Assembly: GCA_000436975.1 (NCBI GenBank) | Contig: HG000339.1 | Span: 1 to 64,000 of the forward strand | From: Clostridium sp. CAG:1000 | Lineage (GTDB): Bacteria > Bacillota_I > Bacilli_A > RF39 > UBA660 | DNA length: 64,000 bases | Direction: 5' to 3' | In this document: positions 55,374 to 63,683 of the stretch, piece by piece | Layout: each line of letters starts with the position of its first letter | How positions within the stretch are numbered: the first letter of the stretch is position 1 | Translations under genes and position numbers: made by a program | The notes under the pieces: generated by a model | What the model saw: the letters and a program-made list of their open reading frames with translations, nothing else | What the model was told of the DNA's origin: nothing | The model's database searches: none

Positions 55374-57929
55374 TTATAACCACTCACCAAATTTTTTAAT
55401 ATATATACTTTTTACTATTTGTGCAATTACTCCATATATTACTACAAAACCAATTAAATATAAATAATATATAGCTGGTAATATTACGAAGTTAAATCCT
55501 GTTGTAAAGCTTAATACTATAGGTACAGTTATAGTTGCAACTATTGTTAAGAATGTTAATAGTAATAAAGTATTACTTGGTCTAGATTTTGTAATATGAT
55601 TTGTTCTTATATAGAATATCATAAATGTTTCTGTAACAATACACTCAACAAACCATGCTGTTTGGAAATAAGCTTGTAAATTAATTGAATTATATTTTAA
55701 TACAAACCAGAATACTAGGAATGCTACTATATCTGTAATTGATGAGATAACTCCAAATACAACCATAAATCTTCCTATTGATTTTATTTCCCACTTTTTT
55801 ACTTTCCTTAAGAAAACTTCATCAACATTATCATATGGTATACCAATTTGTGATAATTCTACAATAAAATCTTGTATTAACATTTGAATTGGTAATAACG
55901 GTAAGAATGGTAAAAATATAGATGCAATTAAGATACTAAATACATCCCCAAAGTCTTGACTTAAAGCTAGTTTCATATATTTTAATATATTTCCATAAAC
56001 AGTTCTACCTTCTATAACACCATTATGTATTACTTCTAAGTTTTGTTCTAAAAGAATTATATCACTTGATTCTTTGGCAATATCTGTTCCTCCATCTACA
56101 CTTATTCCGACATCAGAACTTCTTAGTGCTGGAGCATCATTTACTCCATCACCCATATATCCTACTGAATGTCCATTTTTTCTTAGAATTGATACTACTC
56201 TTTCTTTTTGCATTGGATTCATTCTTGCAAATATATCTATTTCTTCTACTTTTTTACTTAGTTCATAATCATTTAATTCATCTATTTCTTTTCCAGTTAA
56301 AATTTTAGTTTCTATTCCAACAGCATTACATATATTTTTAGTTGCAAAAGCATTATCTCCAGTTAGTATTTTTATATCTACACCATATTCTTTTAATTTT
56401 TTAATAGTTTGTTCTGCTGATGGTTTTGGTGGATCCAAGAATGCAATTAAGCCAATTAATGTAAAATCCACTTCATCTTCTGCATCATACTCATCTACAC
56501 CAGTATATTCTGGTTTAACTGCTAGAGCAATTACTTGCATTCCATCTTTTGCCATTTCTTCGGCTTTTTTATTTACTTTTTCTTTTATTTCTTTTGTAAT
56601 TGGAACCTCTTCTCCATTTACTCGTGCCATATCACATACTTTTACTACTTCTTCTAATGCTCCTTTGGCAATTACTCTAATTTTATCATGATGAGTCACA
56701 ACTATTGATGATCTTTTTCTCATATAATCAAATGGAATTTCATCTATTTTTTTATAGTTAGATATATCTACATCATGACTTTTGGCATATTGAATTATAG
56801 CTTTATCTACTATATTTTTATACCCCGTACCAAGAGAACTATTAACATATGCACATTTTAGTACATAATCATCATCTTCTCCATCAACATTAATATACTT
56901 TTGTAGTTCAATGTTGTTCTTTGTAAGAGTTCCTGTTTTATCAGTACATAACACATCCATAGAACCTAAATTTTGAATTGATTTAATACTTTTAACTAGA
57001 GTATTCTTTTTAGCTAATGCTTTACTTCCTTTAGTTAAGTTAACATTAACTATCATTGGTAACATACTAGGTGTAATACCTACAGCGACTGATAAAGCGA
57101 ACAATATTGCTTGATTGATATTTCCTCTTATCATTCCATAAATTACAAATACTAATATACAAATTATCACCATACATTTAATAAGAAGCCCTGTAATATG
57201 ATTCATACCTTTATCAAAAGTTGTTTCTTCTTTAACTACTTCTTTTTGTTTGTTCATATTACCTATAAATGTATCAAGTCCAGTTTTAATAACTACACCT
57301 TTTCCTTGACCACTTATAACATTACAACCCATTAAACATATATTATTCATATCTATAGGATCATTAGGTTTACTTTCTGTATTGATATTCTTTTCTACTG
57401 CTGCACTTTCACCAGTAAATGCTGATTGATTAATAAATAAGTCTTTACTTTCAAACAAATATAAATCTGCTGGTATAACACTTCCTGCACTTAATGTAAT
57501 AATATCTCCATAGACTACTTTTTCTTGTCTTATTTCTTTTTGTTTACCTTCTCTTATAACATCAGTAAATATTCTTATTTGTTCTTTTAATTTTTCATTA
57601 AATTTATATGTGGACCAATCTTGACTAAACCTTATAATAACACTTATTAATGCAATACCAAGTATTATAAAAACACCTATTTTATCATCTGTAATAAAAT
57701 CAATTGTGGCAAGTAAAAATAATATTAAGACAAACTTATCCTTTAATGCTTCAAACATAAAATATAATGGGGTTTTCTTTTTTCTATTAGTTGCGATGTT
57801 TTCTCCATATTCTTCTAATCTATGACGAAAAGCATTTATATTTAGTCCATCTTCATTTGTTTTAAATAGTTCCATTATTTCTTCTTTACTTTTAGAAGAT
57901 AATTCTTTGTACTCTAAATCATTATTCAT
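55374..57929 (-). CDS. mgtA: Mg2+-translocating P-type ATPase (MgtA/MgtB type)
   Basis: 851 residues from the ATG at 57927-57929 with AGGAT upstream; an in-frame GTG three codons earlier is less likely. It has the cation ATPase N-terminus, actuator motif TGESAAVEKN, the phosphorylated Asp in CTDKTGTLTKN, and GDGVNDAPALRSSDVGISV. MLPMIVNVNLTKGSKALAKKNTLVKS and the run of C-terminal membrane helices are typical of the P3B Mg2+ importers. No Mg2+ riboswitch lies upstream: TGGTAAAAT is only 20 bases from the start. Confidence 0.93.
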   Translation of the reverse strand: MNNDLEYKELSSKSKEEIMELFKTNEDGLNINAFRHRLEEYGENIATNRKKKTPLYFMFEALKDKFVLILFLLATIDFITDDKIGVFIILGIALISVIIRFSQDWSTYKFNEKLKEQIRIFTDVIREGKQKEIRQEKVVYGDIITLSAGSVIPADLYLFESKDLFINQSAFTGESAAVEKNINTESKPNDPIDMNNICLMGCNVISGQGKGVVIKTGLDTFIGNMNKQKEVVKEETTFDKGMNHITGLLIKCMVIICILVFVIYGMIRGNINQAILFALSVAVGITPSMLPMIVNVNLTKGSKALAKKNTLVKSIKSIQNLGSMDVLCTDKTGTLTKNNIELQKYINVDGEDDDYVLKCAYVNSSLGTGYKNIVDKAIIQYAKSHDVDISNYKKIDEIPFDYMRKRSSIVVTHHDKIRVIAKGALEEVVKVCDMARVNGEEVPITKEIKEKVNKKAEEMAKDGMQVIALAVKPEYTGVDEYDAEDEVDFTLIGLIAFLDPPKPSAEQTIKKLKEYGVDIKILTGDNAFATKNICNAVGIETKILTGKEIDELNDYELSKKVEEIDIFARMNPMQKERVVSILRKNGHSVGYMGDGVNDAPALRSSDVGISVDGGTDIAKESSDIILLEQNLEVIHNGVIEGRTVYGNILKYMKLALSQDFGDVFSILIASIFLPFLPLLPIQMLIQDFIVELSQIGIPYDNVDEVFLRKVKKWEIKSIGRFMVVFGVISSITDIVAFLVFWFVLKYNSINLQAYFQTAWFVECIVTETFMIFYIRTNHITKSRPSNTLLLLTFLTIVATITVPIVLSFTTGFNFVILPAIYYLYLIGFVVIYGVIAQIVKSIYIKKFGEWL

Positions 57930-57949
57930 TATTCTCACATCCTACAATT

Positions 57950-57958
57950 ATTTTACCA
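57950..57958 (-). promoter_or_regulatory. Extended -10 promoter of mgtA
   Basis: On the minus strand TGGTAAAAT, about 20 bases before the start codon, the same word as in the XRE cassettes. Confidence 0.5.
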
Positions 57959-57994
57959 CAAAATTAAATGATTAAATTATTGAATGTGACTTAA

Positions 57995-58020
57995 TTTAAA
58001 AAGGCTAGATTTCTCTAGTC
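57995..58020 (-). terminator. Terminator after a lost gene upstream of mgtA
   Basis: On the minus strand GACTAGA and TCTAGCC pair around a GAAA-like loop, followed by TTTTT. Its sequence resembles the palindrome duplicated at the IS element. Confidence 0.65.
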
Positions 58021-58225
58021 TTATTTATTTAATTACTTATTGTTTTTTGCTTTGATTGCAGCTTGTTCTGCTGTGGATTTACTTGGTCGAAATGGCATAC
58101 CGCTGCGATGTTTCGAGGTCATAACCCATAGTCGCTGTATCGTTACGTGGGCGAATCTTAATACCGCCGTAACGTTGCGTGATCTTTAGCTTTATAGCCA
58201 CCATCAAGTTACGTGGGCGATACTT
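58020..58225 (-). pseudogene. GC-rich gene remnant with repeats, upstream of mgtA
   Basis: 58085-58225 is much richer in G and C than its surroundings. It has two copies of GTTACGTGGGCGA (58142-58154 and 58208-58220) and an inverted repeat from 58141 to about 58174 around TCTTAA. The minus strand can be read as QRYGGIKIRPRN with a second RPRN and SQRY, then, in another frame, MPFRPSKSTAEQAAIKAKNNK and a stop. I recognise no family. It may be the debris of a foreign gene. Confidence 0.35.
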
Positions 58226-58266
58226 TTAACTATATTTATCATCTCTCCATATTTGTTTTACAATGT

Positions 58267-58292
58267 CATCGTGATATCTTAATCTTCCGAAC
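58267..58292 (-). repeat. Dif-like site h (TCTTAA class)
   Basis: Plus strand: left arm CATCGTGATA, centre TCTTAA, right arm TCTTCCGAAC. It begins six bases after the stop of the TraX gene to its right. Confidence 0.6.
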
Positions 58293-58297
58293 AATCA

Positions 58298-58975
58298 TTA
58301 TTTAAAAATTATTGGTATATTTCCATATATTACTAATCTTATAATTCCTATAATAATTAAATGCAATGGATAATATATGTAAAATAAATATTTCAGATTT
58401 ACTTTACCTCTTTCACCATTATATAAATATAATACTGGAATAGTTAAACAAGTAAACAATTGTAACAATCCATATACTTTATCTAGGAAAATAAAATAAA
58501 CAGTTGCATACATTAATGTTCCAAGCATCATCATTATCATTTGTTTTTTAAAATTGCCTCTATATTTATTCATAAATATTATTGAAAATACAGCTATACA
58601 ACTCCAATCTGATGGAAATGTTATTACAAATATTAAAATCATTAATAACACTTTTAACTTTTCGTTTATCTTACTATCAAATATGGCAAGAAGTGCTACT
58701 GCCCAAGCAAGAGACCACATAATACTTGTTCCATTAAATATAGAGTTAGGTATAAACGGTATACCAAATGCTAAACAGAAAGCAAAATGAGAAATAAATG
58801 CAAATAAAAATAATCTTATTAAATATTTTTTTAAATTATGAGTATGATTATACCCTTCTACGATGAAAAACCACATTATTGGAGCTGTTAATCTTCCAAT
58901 AATATGAAGTAACATTACATACCAGATTTTTTGGCATCCTGGAAATGCTAACCACGTTAAATGATCTATTGTCAT
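58298..58975 (-). CDS. TraX family membrane protein
   Basis: 225 residues from the first ATG, with about seven membrane helices and family sequences TIDHLTWLAFPG, HIIGRLTAPIMWFFIVEGYNHTHNLKKYLIRL. TraX acetylates F pilin in E. coli; Firmicutes homologues are of unknown role. The frame continues upstream to an ACG (59021-59023) that gives TKKLNSNHLKLIAIIA, very like the usual TraX start, with AAAGGTGAG just before it. The real start codon seems to have changed from ATG to ACG. Confidence 0.82.
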   Translation of the reverse strand: MTIDHLTWLAFPGCQKIWYVMLLHIIGRLTAPIMWFFIVEGYNHTHNLKKYLIRLFLFAFISHFAFCLAFGIPFIPNSIFNGTSIMWSLAWAVALLAIFDSKINEKLKVLLMILIFVITFPSDWSCIAVFSIIFMNKYRGNFKKQMIMMMLGTLMYATVYFIFLDKVYGLLQLFTCLTIPVLYLYNGERGKVNLKYLFYIYYPLHLIIIGIIRLVIYGNIPIIFK

Positions 58976-59052
58976 CGCAATTATTGCAATAAGTTTTAAA
59001 TGATTTGAATTTAATTTTTTCGTTTTCTCACCTTTATAATTATATTATCTTT

Positions 59053-59811
59053 TTAAATATATAAAATCCATATTAATTTAGAAATCAAATGACAGCCAAA
59101 ATGTGCTAGCATTGAATATCCTATTCCATATTTTCTATATAGCCATCCAAATGATAATCCAAATAATCCATTCATCAATAAACATCTAAATAATAATAAT
59201 CCATCAATATATCCAAAAGTTTGAATATTTGCAGGTATATGTAATAAGGCAAATAATAATGCAGATATTACATTTGCGATGATAAATACTTTTGTTGGTG
59301 TTTTATTTTCTTTTCTATAAAATATTTTAGATATAATCCATGATAATAATGACATAAAAAATAATCTTAATAATATTTCTTCAAATACAGCTCCATAAGT
59401 TAATGATGCAATAATATATTCTAAAGATGGTTTACTATCATAACTATGTAATATAGGATCACTAAAGCTTCCAAACACATATCTATCAAATAGACTTAAT
59501 AATAAACCACCAATAATAGAAATAATAATTACTCCTATTATTGCATTTTTGTTTTTCTCTATTTTTTTCCATAATCCCATCTTATTCGATAAGACTAAGC
59601 CAATTGCTCCTAATATAACTGCATACAATGCTATTTGTAAAATTGATACAATAATAACTACTTCTTTTGAACCAGCTTGTTTTATTGCATCATCAATTAT
59701 TTTTTGATCTAATGAATTTATTGAATATATTGTAGTAAAATACCCACCAATAATACACATTAAAATCATAAATATAAAGAATTTCCAATTTTCTTTTATA
59801 TATTTTTTCAT
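59053..59811 (-). CDS. CPBP family intramembrane metalloprotease
   Basis: 252 residues with about eight membrane helices. The active-site motifs are EEILLRLFFMSLL, HIPANIQ after FALL, and the final SMLAHFGCH. The family includes CAAX-type proteases and bacteriocin-immunity proteins. It overlaps the XRE gene by one base and precedes TraX. Confidence 0.85.
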   Translation of the reverse strand: MKKYIKENWKFFIFMILMCIIGGYFTTIYSINSLDQKIIDDAIKQAGSKEVVIIVSILQIALYAVILGAIGLVLSNKMGLWKKIEKNKNAIIGVIIISIIGGLLLSLFDRYVFGSFSDPILHSYDSKPSLEYIIASLTYGAVFEEILLRLFFMSLLSWIISKIFYRKENKTPTKVFIIANVISALLFALLHIPANIQTFGYIDGLLLFRCLLMNGLFGLSFGWLYRKYGIGYSMLAHFGCHLISKLIWILYI

Positions 59812-60434
59812 TATTTGTTTTCTCCCTTATTCATTACTTTTTTAGCCATTGTTCTTTTACCACATTTAGGACATTTTTGATATCTAGATGTACCCATATG
59901 TGGAGCCATCAATAATTTAAAGTAATTTTTTTCTTCAAATATATGATGACAATGTTTGCACTCATAATATCCTGCATCTACTTCAAGTTTAAATCCATAG
60001 AAACACACAATTAGTAATATAGCTGTTGAAACACAAATAATTGTAGCTAATATTGGACCTTCTTCTAATAATATAGAAGATATAACCATAAGAGCTACAT
60101 AAAATATAAAGGCTGTTATAGTTAATACCCACATATTTGTAATTAATCTTTTGTTTTTTAGTTCATCTTGTTTAGCAAGTTCTACTAATAATTCTTCATT
60201 TTTCTTTTCATAATCCTTCATATCAATTCTTTCGCCATTTAAAAGTTCATTGACATTTATATCAAGTATATTACACAAGTCTAGCATCTTATCAGCATCT
60301 GGTAAAGATAAACCTCTTTCCCATTTTGATACAGCTCGATCCGTAATAAATAATTTTTCTGCTAATTGTTCTTGAGTTATGTTTTTTTCTTTTCTACAAT
60401 TAGCAATAAATTTTCCAATCTTAATTAAATCCAT
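59811..60434 (-). CDS. XRE regulator with membrane helices and zinc ribbon
   Basis: 207 residues from the ATG at 60432-60434, with AAGGAG eight bases upstream. XRE domain (about 1-65: KIGKFIANCRKEKNITQEQLAEKLFITDRAVSKWERG), two membrane helices (about 100-150) and a C-terminal zinc ribbon (CKHCHHIF and CPKCGKR). The HTH is a close relative of the one at 49725. It is coupled to the CPBP gene, which suggests that a membrane signal controls proteolysis or the reverse. Confidence 0.85.
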   Translation of the reverse strand: MDLIKIGKFIANCRKEKNITQEQLAEKLFITDRAVSKWERGLSLPDADKMLDLCNILDINVNELLNGERIDMKDYEKKNEELLVELAKQDELKNKRLITNMWVLTITAFIFYVALMVISSILLEEGPILATIICVSTAILLIVCFYGFKLEVDAGYYECKHCHHIFEEKNYFKLLMAPHMGTSRYQKCPKCGKRTMAKKVMNKGENK

Positions 60435-60519
60435 GAACTTTTCTCCTTTCATGACTTAATTATAAAATAAGCCATTTATTAGTTACACATACCAATGGTT
60501 GAGTTGATATTCTATATCT

Positions 60520-60528
60520 ATTTTACCA
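60520..60528 (-). promoter_or_regulatory. Extended -10 promoter of the XRE-CPBP-TraX unit
   Basis: On the minus strand TGGTAAAAT followed by AGATATA, about 86 bp before the start, as in the XRE cassette at 49725. Confidence 0.5.
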
Positions 60529-60558
60529 TAAAAATAGTGAATATTTTTATTTATTAAT

Positions 60559-60584
60559 GAACGGAATATTACTATAAACAGAAC
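60559..60584 (-). repeat. Dif-like site i (TTACTA class)
   Basis: Plus strand: left arm GAACGGAATA, centre TTACTA, right arm TAAACAGAAC (seven of ten consensus positions). The right arm merges with the Fic terminator, so here the terminator precedes the site in the direction of transcription. Confidence 0.55.
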
Positions 60585-60602
60585 ACATTTGTGTTCTGTT
60601 TA
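60577..60602 (-). terminator. Terminator of the int-fic unit
   Basis: On the minus strand AAACAGAACACA and TGTGTTCTGTTT form a 12-bp perfect stem with loop AAA, then TATAG. The stem overlaps the end of the fic gene. Confidence 0.75.
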
Positions 60603-61595
60603 TACTTTATAATACATTTGGTTTTTACTGGTTGGTTTATCTGGATTAGTCATTTTTATCAATCCATTTTCTAATGCAGGATTTAAGTAATTATCTCTAA
60701 ATGAAATACGTGATTTCATATCTAGTTTTTCCATTAATTCGGATGTTGTCATAGCTACTCCACTTTCCATTACATCTAATAACTTATTAACATATGAACT
60801 AACATGATTTGCTTGTACACTAGTACTATCCATCAAATCTTCTAATGTTTCATCAATCATTTTTAACATAAATTCTATAAACTCAGTAGAATTACCATTA
60901 TGATCACAATTAGCAATAGCAGAATAGTATTCTTCTTGATATTTTTTTATTTGAGATTCAATTGGAACATATTCAAAAAGTTTTTCCCAGTTTGAAAGTA
61001 TTACATTTTGCCATAATCTAGCAGTTCTCCCATTTCCATCTTTAAATGGATGGATAAATACAAATTCATAATGGAATACTGAAGATAGTATTAATGGATG
61101 AATTATACCATTGTTATCTTCCATCCATTTAAATAATTGTTTCATTAACTCATCAACTTGTTCAGGTGGTGGACAAACATGAATACAATTTCCTTTTTCA
61201 TCAAAGACTCCTTCATTTCCTTTTCTAAACTCACCAGATTCATCTACTGTAAGGTATGTCATTACACCATGGACTTTTTTTAAATCTTTAATTGAATATT
61301 GATTAACTTCTTTTATTAATTTATATGCTTCATAGGCATTTTTAACTTCTTGTATTTCATCTTGAGGACCTATTACTTTTTTTCCATCAATAATATCTTT
61401 TACCTGATCGAATGATAATGAATTTGCTTCAATAGCTAATGATGAATGAATAGAGCGAATCCTATTATTCCTTCTTAGAACTGGCATTTTATTTAAATCT
61501 TTATAATTATCTAACTTACCAATTTTTTTCATTATGTTTGATATTTTGTCTAACATAATATTAGTAATATCAAATGGTGGTATGTAATTATCCAT
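60600..61595 (-). CDS. Fic domain protein (AMP transferase type)
   Basis: 331 residues. N-terminal inhibitory helix region with HSSLAIEANSLS, core Fic motif HPFKDGNGRTAR (about residues 178-189) and a C-terminal winged helix (about 260-330: MTTSELMEKLDMKSRISFRDNYLNPALENGLI). Fic proteins move AMP onto target proteins; the N-terminal Glu normally keeps them switched off. There is no separate antitoxin beside it. It lies downstream of the recombinase gene in the same unit. Confidence 0.9.
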   Translation of the reverse strand: MDNYIPPFDITNIMLDKISNIMKKIGKLDNYKDLNKMPVLRRNNRIRSIHSSLAIEANSLSFDQVKDIIDGKKVIGPQDEIQEVKNAYEAYKLIKEVNQYSIKDLKKVHGVMTYLTVDESGEFRKGNEGVFDEKGNCIHVCPPPEQVDELMKQLFKWMEDNNGIIHPLILSSVFHYEFVFIHPFKDGNGRTARLWQNVILSNWEKLFEYVPIESQIKKYQEEYYSAIANCDHNGNSTEFIEFMLKMIDETLEDLMDSTSVQANHVSSYVNKLLDVMESGVAMTTSELMEKLDMKSRISFRDNYLNPALENGLIKMTNPDKPTSKNQMYYKV

Positions 61596-61689
61596 ATAAA
61601 ATCACCTCAAATTCTTGTAATAATATTATATCATTTAATAGCATGATAGTCAATTATCTTGTATGTTTTTCTATATGTTTTCTTGTATA

Positions 61690-62652
61690 CTAGCAAATGT
61701 ATTTTCTATGAGATATTTTTACATTATTTTGATTAACAAACGCATAATGGAGTGTTGTATCTATTTTGGTATGTCCTAGTAAATGCTGAACTTGTTCAAT
61801 TGGCATTCCTTTATCTATTGCTTTAGTTGCAAGTGTCCTTCTAAATTTATGAGGATGTACTTTTTCTTCTCCTAGTTCTTTTCCAAGTTTTTGTAGCATT
61901 AATTCTATTCCTCTGCTTTTCAATCTATCATAAGGTTTATTATTACTTACAAATAATGCTTCATTATTATCTATTCTATTATTCAAATAATCTTCCATAT
62001 GTAATTTTGCTTTACCATCAAAGTATACTTCTCTCATCTTTTTACCTTTACCAAATACTAAGCATGATTTATTCTCGAAATTAATATCATCTCTATTAAG
62101 ATTAACAAGTTCACTTATTCTTATACCTGATGAAGCTAATAAATCTATAATAGCTAAATTTCTTATATTGGTACAACCATTTCTTAATCTTTCCATTAAT
62201 TCATCTGAATATGTTTCTTTAATTAAAAACTCTGTTTTTATTTTATGTATTCTTCTAATTGGACTTTTAACTATATAATCTTCTACTTCAAGAAAAGTAA
62301 AGAAACTAGATAAAGATCTTCTTACTCCATCAATAGTTAAATTATTACAACTATTGTTTGATTGATAATATGATAAAAACTCTCTAATATCATCAGTTTC
62401 AATTGTTCTTACATCTTTATCTAAATAGGATAACATCTTATAAATATGTATTTTATAATTTTTAATAGTTAATTCAGAACATCCTTCTATTCTTTTAGAA
62501 TTAATAAACTTATTAACATATTCATCATTAGATATTTCTTTCTTTTCAATCTCAATTTTCTTATATAATACTTCCTGTAATTTAGACATTTGATAATTAT
62601 TCAAATATCTATTCATTTCTGAACTTATAGTTCTAATTATATTCTCATTCAT
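61690..62652 (-). CDS. XerC-like tyrosine recombinase
   Basis: 320 residues. SAM-like core-binding domain (about 45-135, with LTIKNYKIHIYKMLSYL), then a complete catalytic domain: Arg in SSGIRISELVNL, Lys in GKGKKMREVY, HPHKFRRTLAT, LLGHTKIDTTLHYA with the nucleophile Tyr. All of R, K, H, R, H and Y are present. It is not the integrase type of the mobilizable element. Its place among dif-like sites makes it the obvious candidate to act on them. AAAGGAGAATG precedes the start. Confidence 0.9.
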   Translation of the reverse strand: MNENIIRTISSEMNRYLNNYQMSKLQEVLYKKIEIEKKEISNDEYVNKFINSKRIEGCSELTIKNYKIHIYKMLSYLDKDVRTIETDDIREFLSYYQSNNSCNNLTIDGVRRSLSSFFTFLEVEDYIVKSPIRRIHKIKTEFLIKETYSDELMERLRNGCTNIRNLAIIDLLASSGIRISELVNLNRDDINFENKSCLVFGKGKKMREVYFDGKAKLHMEDYLNNRIDNNEALFVSNNKPYDRLKSRGIELMLQKLGKELGEEKVHPHKFRRTLATKAIDKGMPIEQVQHLLGHTKIDTTLHYAFVNQNNVKISHRKYIC

Positions 62653-62689
62653 AAAACCATTCTCCTTTCAAATAAGAATGGTTTTTATT

Positions 62690-62730
62690 ATATATAAAAA
62701 CTAGGTGATAGCAAAATCATCTAGTTTAAA
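62690..62730 (-). terminator. Terminator of the membrane-protein cassette
   Basis: On the minus strand AAACTAG with ATGAT pairs with ATCA and CTAGTTT, followed by TTTATATAT. It lies between site j and the recombinase gene. Confidence 0.7.
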
Positions 62731-62731
62731 T

Positions 62732-62757
62732 GTACGGAAATTCTTAATAGTGCGATT
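62732..62757 (-). repeat. Dif-like site j (TCTTAA class)
   Basis: Plus strand: left arm GTACGGAAAT, centre TCTTAA, right arm TAGTGCGATT. It touches the stop codon of the gene to its right and is followed by the terminator, the same order as sites a, b and c. Confidence 0.6.
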
Positions 62758-63619
62758 AATTACTTTTTTCTTTTACGGTATATGTATCTCTCCTGATAGA
62801 AATATCGAATGTTATTTTATCGCCATCAGGTGATTCTAGTATAAATTCAGTTTTACCGGCTTTTTTAAATTCTGCATGAACTTTCCAATCTTCAATACCA
62901 CTTTCATATCTGATACTTAATTCACCATATTTATTATCAGTAAGATAAACTTTATAATTATCATCAAACTTATATTTTTCGCCATTGAATAATATATCCG
63001 TACTATATACTGGTGGATTTATTATACATATAATTGTAAGTGCAATAATTATTATGCTACTTATTACTACCCCAGTAATTTTTATTTTTTTATTATTAAA
63101 TATAGCTAATGGATAGATTATTAATGCACTCATACAAAAAATAGTAGTTAATAGATGTCTTGGAAAAGAAAACATCGTTTTAGATAAATAACCAGCACAC
63201 TCTTCTCCAGTTAATAATAACATCGGAATAAGAATTAATAATCCCCACCATTTATCTTTTTTCATGTAATATCCTATAAAACCCATAGGAAGACAAGCTA
63301 TTGTCCATAAAAACCAAAATCTATAATATGTATTAAATAAATTACTTTGTTTAATTATATCCTGAACTAAATATACTAATGGTTGACTAATTAAAAAGAA
63401 GATAAAACATTTTAATGCTGAATCTTTAGGAGATTTACTATTCATAATAATAAATATTCCAAAAAAGATCCATACTTCAAAGGTAACAGTTAAATCATTA
63501 AATGAAGTATCTTTTGCTATTGGTAACATTGCCATAACTGCTGTATATATACCTACAAATATTGAAAACACAACCAACTTTTTCCAAGTTAAATTAATTC
63601 CGCCAAATAATTTTTTCAC
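62756..63619 (-). CDS. Polytopic membrane protein of unknown function
   Basis: 287 residues. Six to seven membrane helices (about 13-205) are followed by an extracytoplasmic C-terminal domain of about 75 residues predicted to be beta-rich (YKVYLTDNKYGELSIRYESGIEDWKV). I do not recognise a family. It forms a single-gene cassette between sites j and m. Confidence 0.6.
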   Translation of the reverse strand: MKKLFGGINLTWKKLVVFSIFVGIYTAVMAMLPIAKDTSFNDLTVTFEVWIFFGIFIIMNSKSPKDSALKCFIFFLISQPLVYLVQDIIKQSNLFNTYYRFWFLWTIACLPMGFIGYYMKKDKWWGLLILIPMLLLTGEECAGYLSKTMFSFPRHLLTTIFCMSALIIYPLAIFNNKKIKITGVVISSIIIIALTIICIINPPVYSTDILFNGEKYKFDDNYKVYLTDNKYGELSIRYESGIEDWKVHAEFKKAGKTEFILESPDGDKITFDISIRRDTYTVKEKSN

Positions 63620-63683
63620 TTTATCACGCTCATTTCCATATCATTATAACACACTTTTACATTTTTTTATCGGTAATTAAATA

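Noticed and set aside
57959..58297. Mg2+ riboswitch (M-box) upstream of mgtA
   Set aside because: The M-box core was not found and a promoter-like TGGTAAAAT lies only 20 bases before the gene, leaving no room for a leader.
60600..61595. Fic as toxin of a FicTA toxin-antitoxin pair
   Set aside because: The inhibitory helix is in the same protein and no small antitoxin gene lies beside it.
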